NCBI RefSeq assembly: GCF_018618415.1
Contig: NZ_JACSMA010000001.1
Location: 930,001-994,000, forward strand
Reading direction: 5' to 3'
DNA from: Exiguobacterium sp. s146
GTDB lineage: Bacteria; Bacillota; Bacilli; Exiguobacteriales; Exiguobacteriaceae
Length of the DNA stretch: 64,000 nt
The notes under the pieces are model-generated. The model was not told where the DNA came from. It did no database searches and worked only from the letters and a program-made list of their open reading frames with translations. A program made the translations under genes and the position numbers. Shown here one piece after another: positions 62,764 to 64,000 of the stretch. How positions within the stretch are numbered: position 1 is the stretch's first letter; each line of letters begins with the position of its first letter.

Positions 62764-63585
62764 ATGGAAAAACGAAAGAAAACTAGATTAGATGTGCTCC
62801 TCGTCGACCGCGGTTTAGCGGAGACGAGAGAGAAGGCGAAGCGGTCGGTCATGGCCGGGCTCGTCTATAGCGGGACCGAGCGGCTCGATAAGGCCGGCGA
62901 CAAAGTGTTCGACGACATCCCGCTCGAAGTGAAAGGCCAGGTGTTGCCATACGTCGGACGGGGCGGACTGAAGCTTGAAAAAGCGCTCCAAGTCTTCCCG
63001 TTCGATGTGGCGGGTAACATCGGTATCGATATCGGCTCATCGACAGGCGGGTTCACTGATTGTGCGCTCCAAAACGGGGCCACGCAGATGTATGCGGTCG
63101 ATGTCGGCTATAACCAGTTGGCATGGAAGCTTCGGAGCGACGACCGCGTCGTCGTCATGGAGCGGATGAACTTCCGCCATGCGACCGCGGACCAGTTCCC
63201 GGTGGCGCCGGATTTCGCGACAATCGATGTCTCGTTCATTTCGCTCCGGCTCATGATTCCGCCGCTGAAGACGATTTTGAAGCCGGGCGGTATCGTCATG
63301 GCGCTCGTCAAGCCGCAATTTGAGGCCGGGAAGGCCGATGTCGGCAAAAAAGGCATCGTCCGGGATCGGGCCATACATGAACGGGTCGTCGACGACATGG
63401 TCCGTTACTTCGCCTCGGAAGGGTTCGAAGTCGCGGGACTCGATTTTTCACCAATCACGGGTGGGGATGGGAATATCGAATTCTTGTTATTCGCCCGTTT
63501 CACAGGTGTCGGCAGTGTCGACCCTGCCATCGACGTGGACGCGGTCATCGACGCCGCCCACGCACAATTGAAGAAGAACGCTTGA
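62764..63585 (+). CDS. yqxC: TlyA-family rRNA methyltransferase / hemolysin-like protein
   Basis: A 273-residue protein: S4 RNA-binding domain (about 1-65; RLDVLLVDRGLAETREKAKR) plus an FtsJ-like SAM methyltransferase (GIDIGSSTGGFTDC, VSFISL, LVKPQFEAG). TlyA relatives 2'-O-methylate rRNA; the hemolysin label is historical. It lies 6 nt after dxs, as yqxC does. Confidence 0.9.
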   Translation: MEKRKKTRLDVLLVDRGLAETREKAKRSVMAGLVYSGTERLDKAGDKVFDDIPLEVKGQVLPYVGRGGLKLEKALQVFPFDVAGNIGIDIGSSTGGFTDCALQNGATQMYAVDVGYNQLAWKLRSDDRVVVMERMNFRHATADQFPVAPDFATIDVSFISLRLMIPPLKTILKPGGIVMALVKPQFEAGKADVGKKGIVRDRAIHERVVDDMVRYFASEGFEVAGLDFSPITGGDGNIEFLLFARFTGVGSVDPAIDVDAVIDAAHAQLKKNA

Positions 63586-63613
63586 GCTGCAGACGTTTCG
63601 TCTGCAGCTTTTT
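63585..63613 (+). terminator. Terminator of dxs-yqxC
   Basis: An 11-bp perfect stem (AGCTGCAGACG and complement), TTT loop, five Ts; overlaps the stop. Confidence 0.85.
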
Positions 63614-63726
63614 CATGCGTGGATGCGACCGACTGGGGAAATCATCCTGCGAATGCTAGACCTTTTTTCGACAATACTTTAGAATGATACTGAGTATGTG
63701 AAACAACAAATGAGGTGTCAGCGAGT

Positions 63727-64000
63727 ATGAATAAAGGACAGCGTTTGATTAAAATTCGAGAAATCGTGACAAACCGTGAAATCGAGACGCAAGACGAGCT
63801 CGTCGACGAGCTGCATCGCTCTGGATATCCAGTGACCCAGGCAACGGTGTCACGGGACATTAAAGAGCTCCATCTCGTCAAAGTACCGCTCAATGACGGC
63901 CGCTATAAATATAGTCTGCCGGCCGATCAGCGCTTTAACCCGTACGGCAAAATGAAGCGGATTCTCGGTGACAGCTTCGTCTCGGTCGACTCGGCCCAAA
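63727..64000 (+). CDS. argR: Arginine repressor ArgR/AhrC (cut by window end)
   Basis: Arginine-sensing regulator of arginine synthesis and breakdown. The visible 91 residues hold the winged-helix DNA-binding domain: [37 protein letters not shown] and the [11 protein letters not shown] linker. The hexamerising arginine-binding domain lies beyond the window. GAGGTG stands about 10 nt before ATG 63727. Order tlyA-argR matches B. subtilis yqxC-ahrC. Confidence 0.94.
   Translation, partial: MNKGQRLIKIREIVTNREIETQDELVDELHRSGYPVTQATVSRDIKELHLVKVPLNDGRYKYSLPADQRFNPYGKMKRILGDSFVSVDSAQ

Noticed and set aside
1-64000. Insertion sequences, prophage, CRISPR arrays, rRNA or large repeats
   Set aside because: No transposase, integrase, phage structural gene, spaced direct repeats or rRNA segment was recognised on either strand.

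Overview
The window is a 64 kb chromosomal segment of a low-GC-type Gram-positive (class Bacilli) with an evenly to slightly GC-rich composition. Gene content and order follow the Bacillus subtilis ispH(yqfP)-to-ahrC segment closely: ispH, cshB, nfo, zur, yqfW, ispG, sodA, pbpA, pst, rpmG, yqgN, gluP, yqgQ, glcK, ltaS-like, DUF2759, yqgX, DUF2626, mgsR-like, comG, aroK, gcvT-PA-PB, yqhL, mntR, yqhP, yqhQ, aroQ, pepQ, efp, accBC, nusB, folD, xseAB, ispA, dxs, tlyA, argR. The sporulation genes expected between efp and accB (spoIIIAA-AH) are absent, which suggests a naturally non-sporulating relative. Exiguobacterium is my best guess; this is inference from synteny and protein feel, not a database result. 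I see no insertion sequence, prophage, CRISPR array or rRNA. It is core chromosome with a few accessory insertions.

Layout. 1-3453: end of ispH (minus), then a two-gene unit of a dCache sensor kinase and a membrane-anchored sugar-binding-like protein with no response regulator. 3515-6407: RNA helicase CshB, endonuclease IV and a coupled HNH-like protein. 6440-10397 (minus): XapX protein, polyphosphate kinase and exopolyphosphatase. 10500-14057: a Zur-boxed zinc operon (znuC-znuB-zur) and the NAD(P)HX repair enzyme. 14109-16544 (minus): YqfW nucleotidase, IspG and a membrane protein. 16607-18371: Na/Pi cotransporter. 18436-18673: two CAU tRNAs. 18764-23177: cytoplasmic alpha-amylase, SodA and PBP2. 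23183-27769: phosphate operon pstSCAB-phoU behind a five-repeat PHO box. 27842-30828: DUF4912 protein and a GH57 branching enzyme fused to half of a glycogen-synthase-like glycosyltransferase. 30928-41191: ribosomal protein L33, 5-FTHF cycloligase, DUF92, lactate dehydrogenase with Rex and cre sites, rhomboid GluP, M42 peptidase, YqgQ, glucokinase, LTA synthase, three small conserved genes and an Spx/MgsR-type regulator behind four phased TTGTACAA palindromes. 41250-45510: the seven-gene comG competence pilus operon with aroK. 45658-49569: glycine cleavage T, PA and PB. 49656-52746: rhodanese, MntR, Hpt, YqhP and YqhQ. 52889-64000: AroQ, PepQ, EF-P, AccBC behind a FapR-like site, NusB, FolD, XseAB, IspA, Dxs, TlyA and the start of ArgR.

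Themes. Phosphate is heavily represented: Pst, PhoU, a Na/Pi cotransporter with a PhoU-like tail, PPK and PPX. Isoprenoid synthesis appears at both ends and in the middle (ispH, ispG, dxs, ispA). Alpha-glucan metabolism may link the amylase, DUF4912/GH57-GT and glucokinase. The least explained parts are the kinase/binding-protein pair, the HNH-like partner of Nfo, the GH57-half-GT fusion, and the operator array before the Spx-like gene. Most genes end in clear rho-independent hairpins, so transcription units are well delimited.
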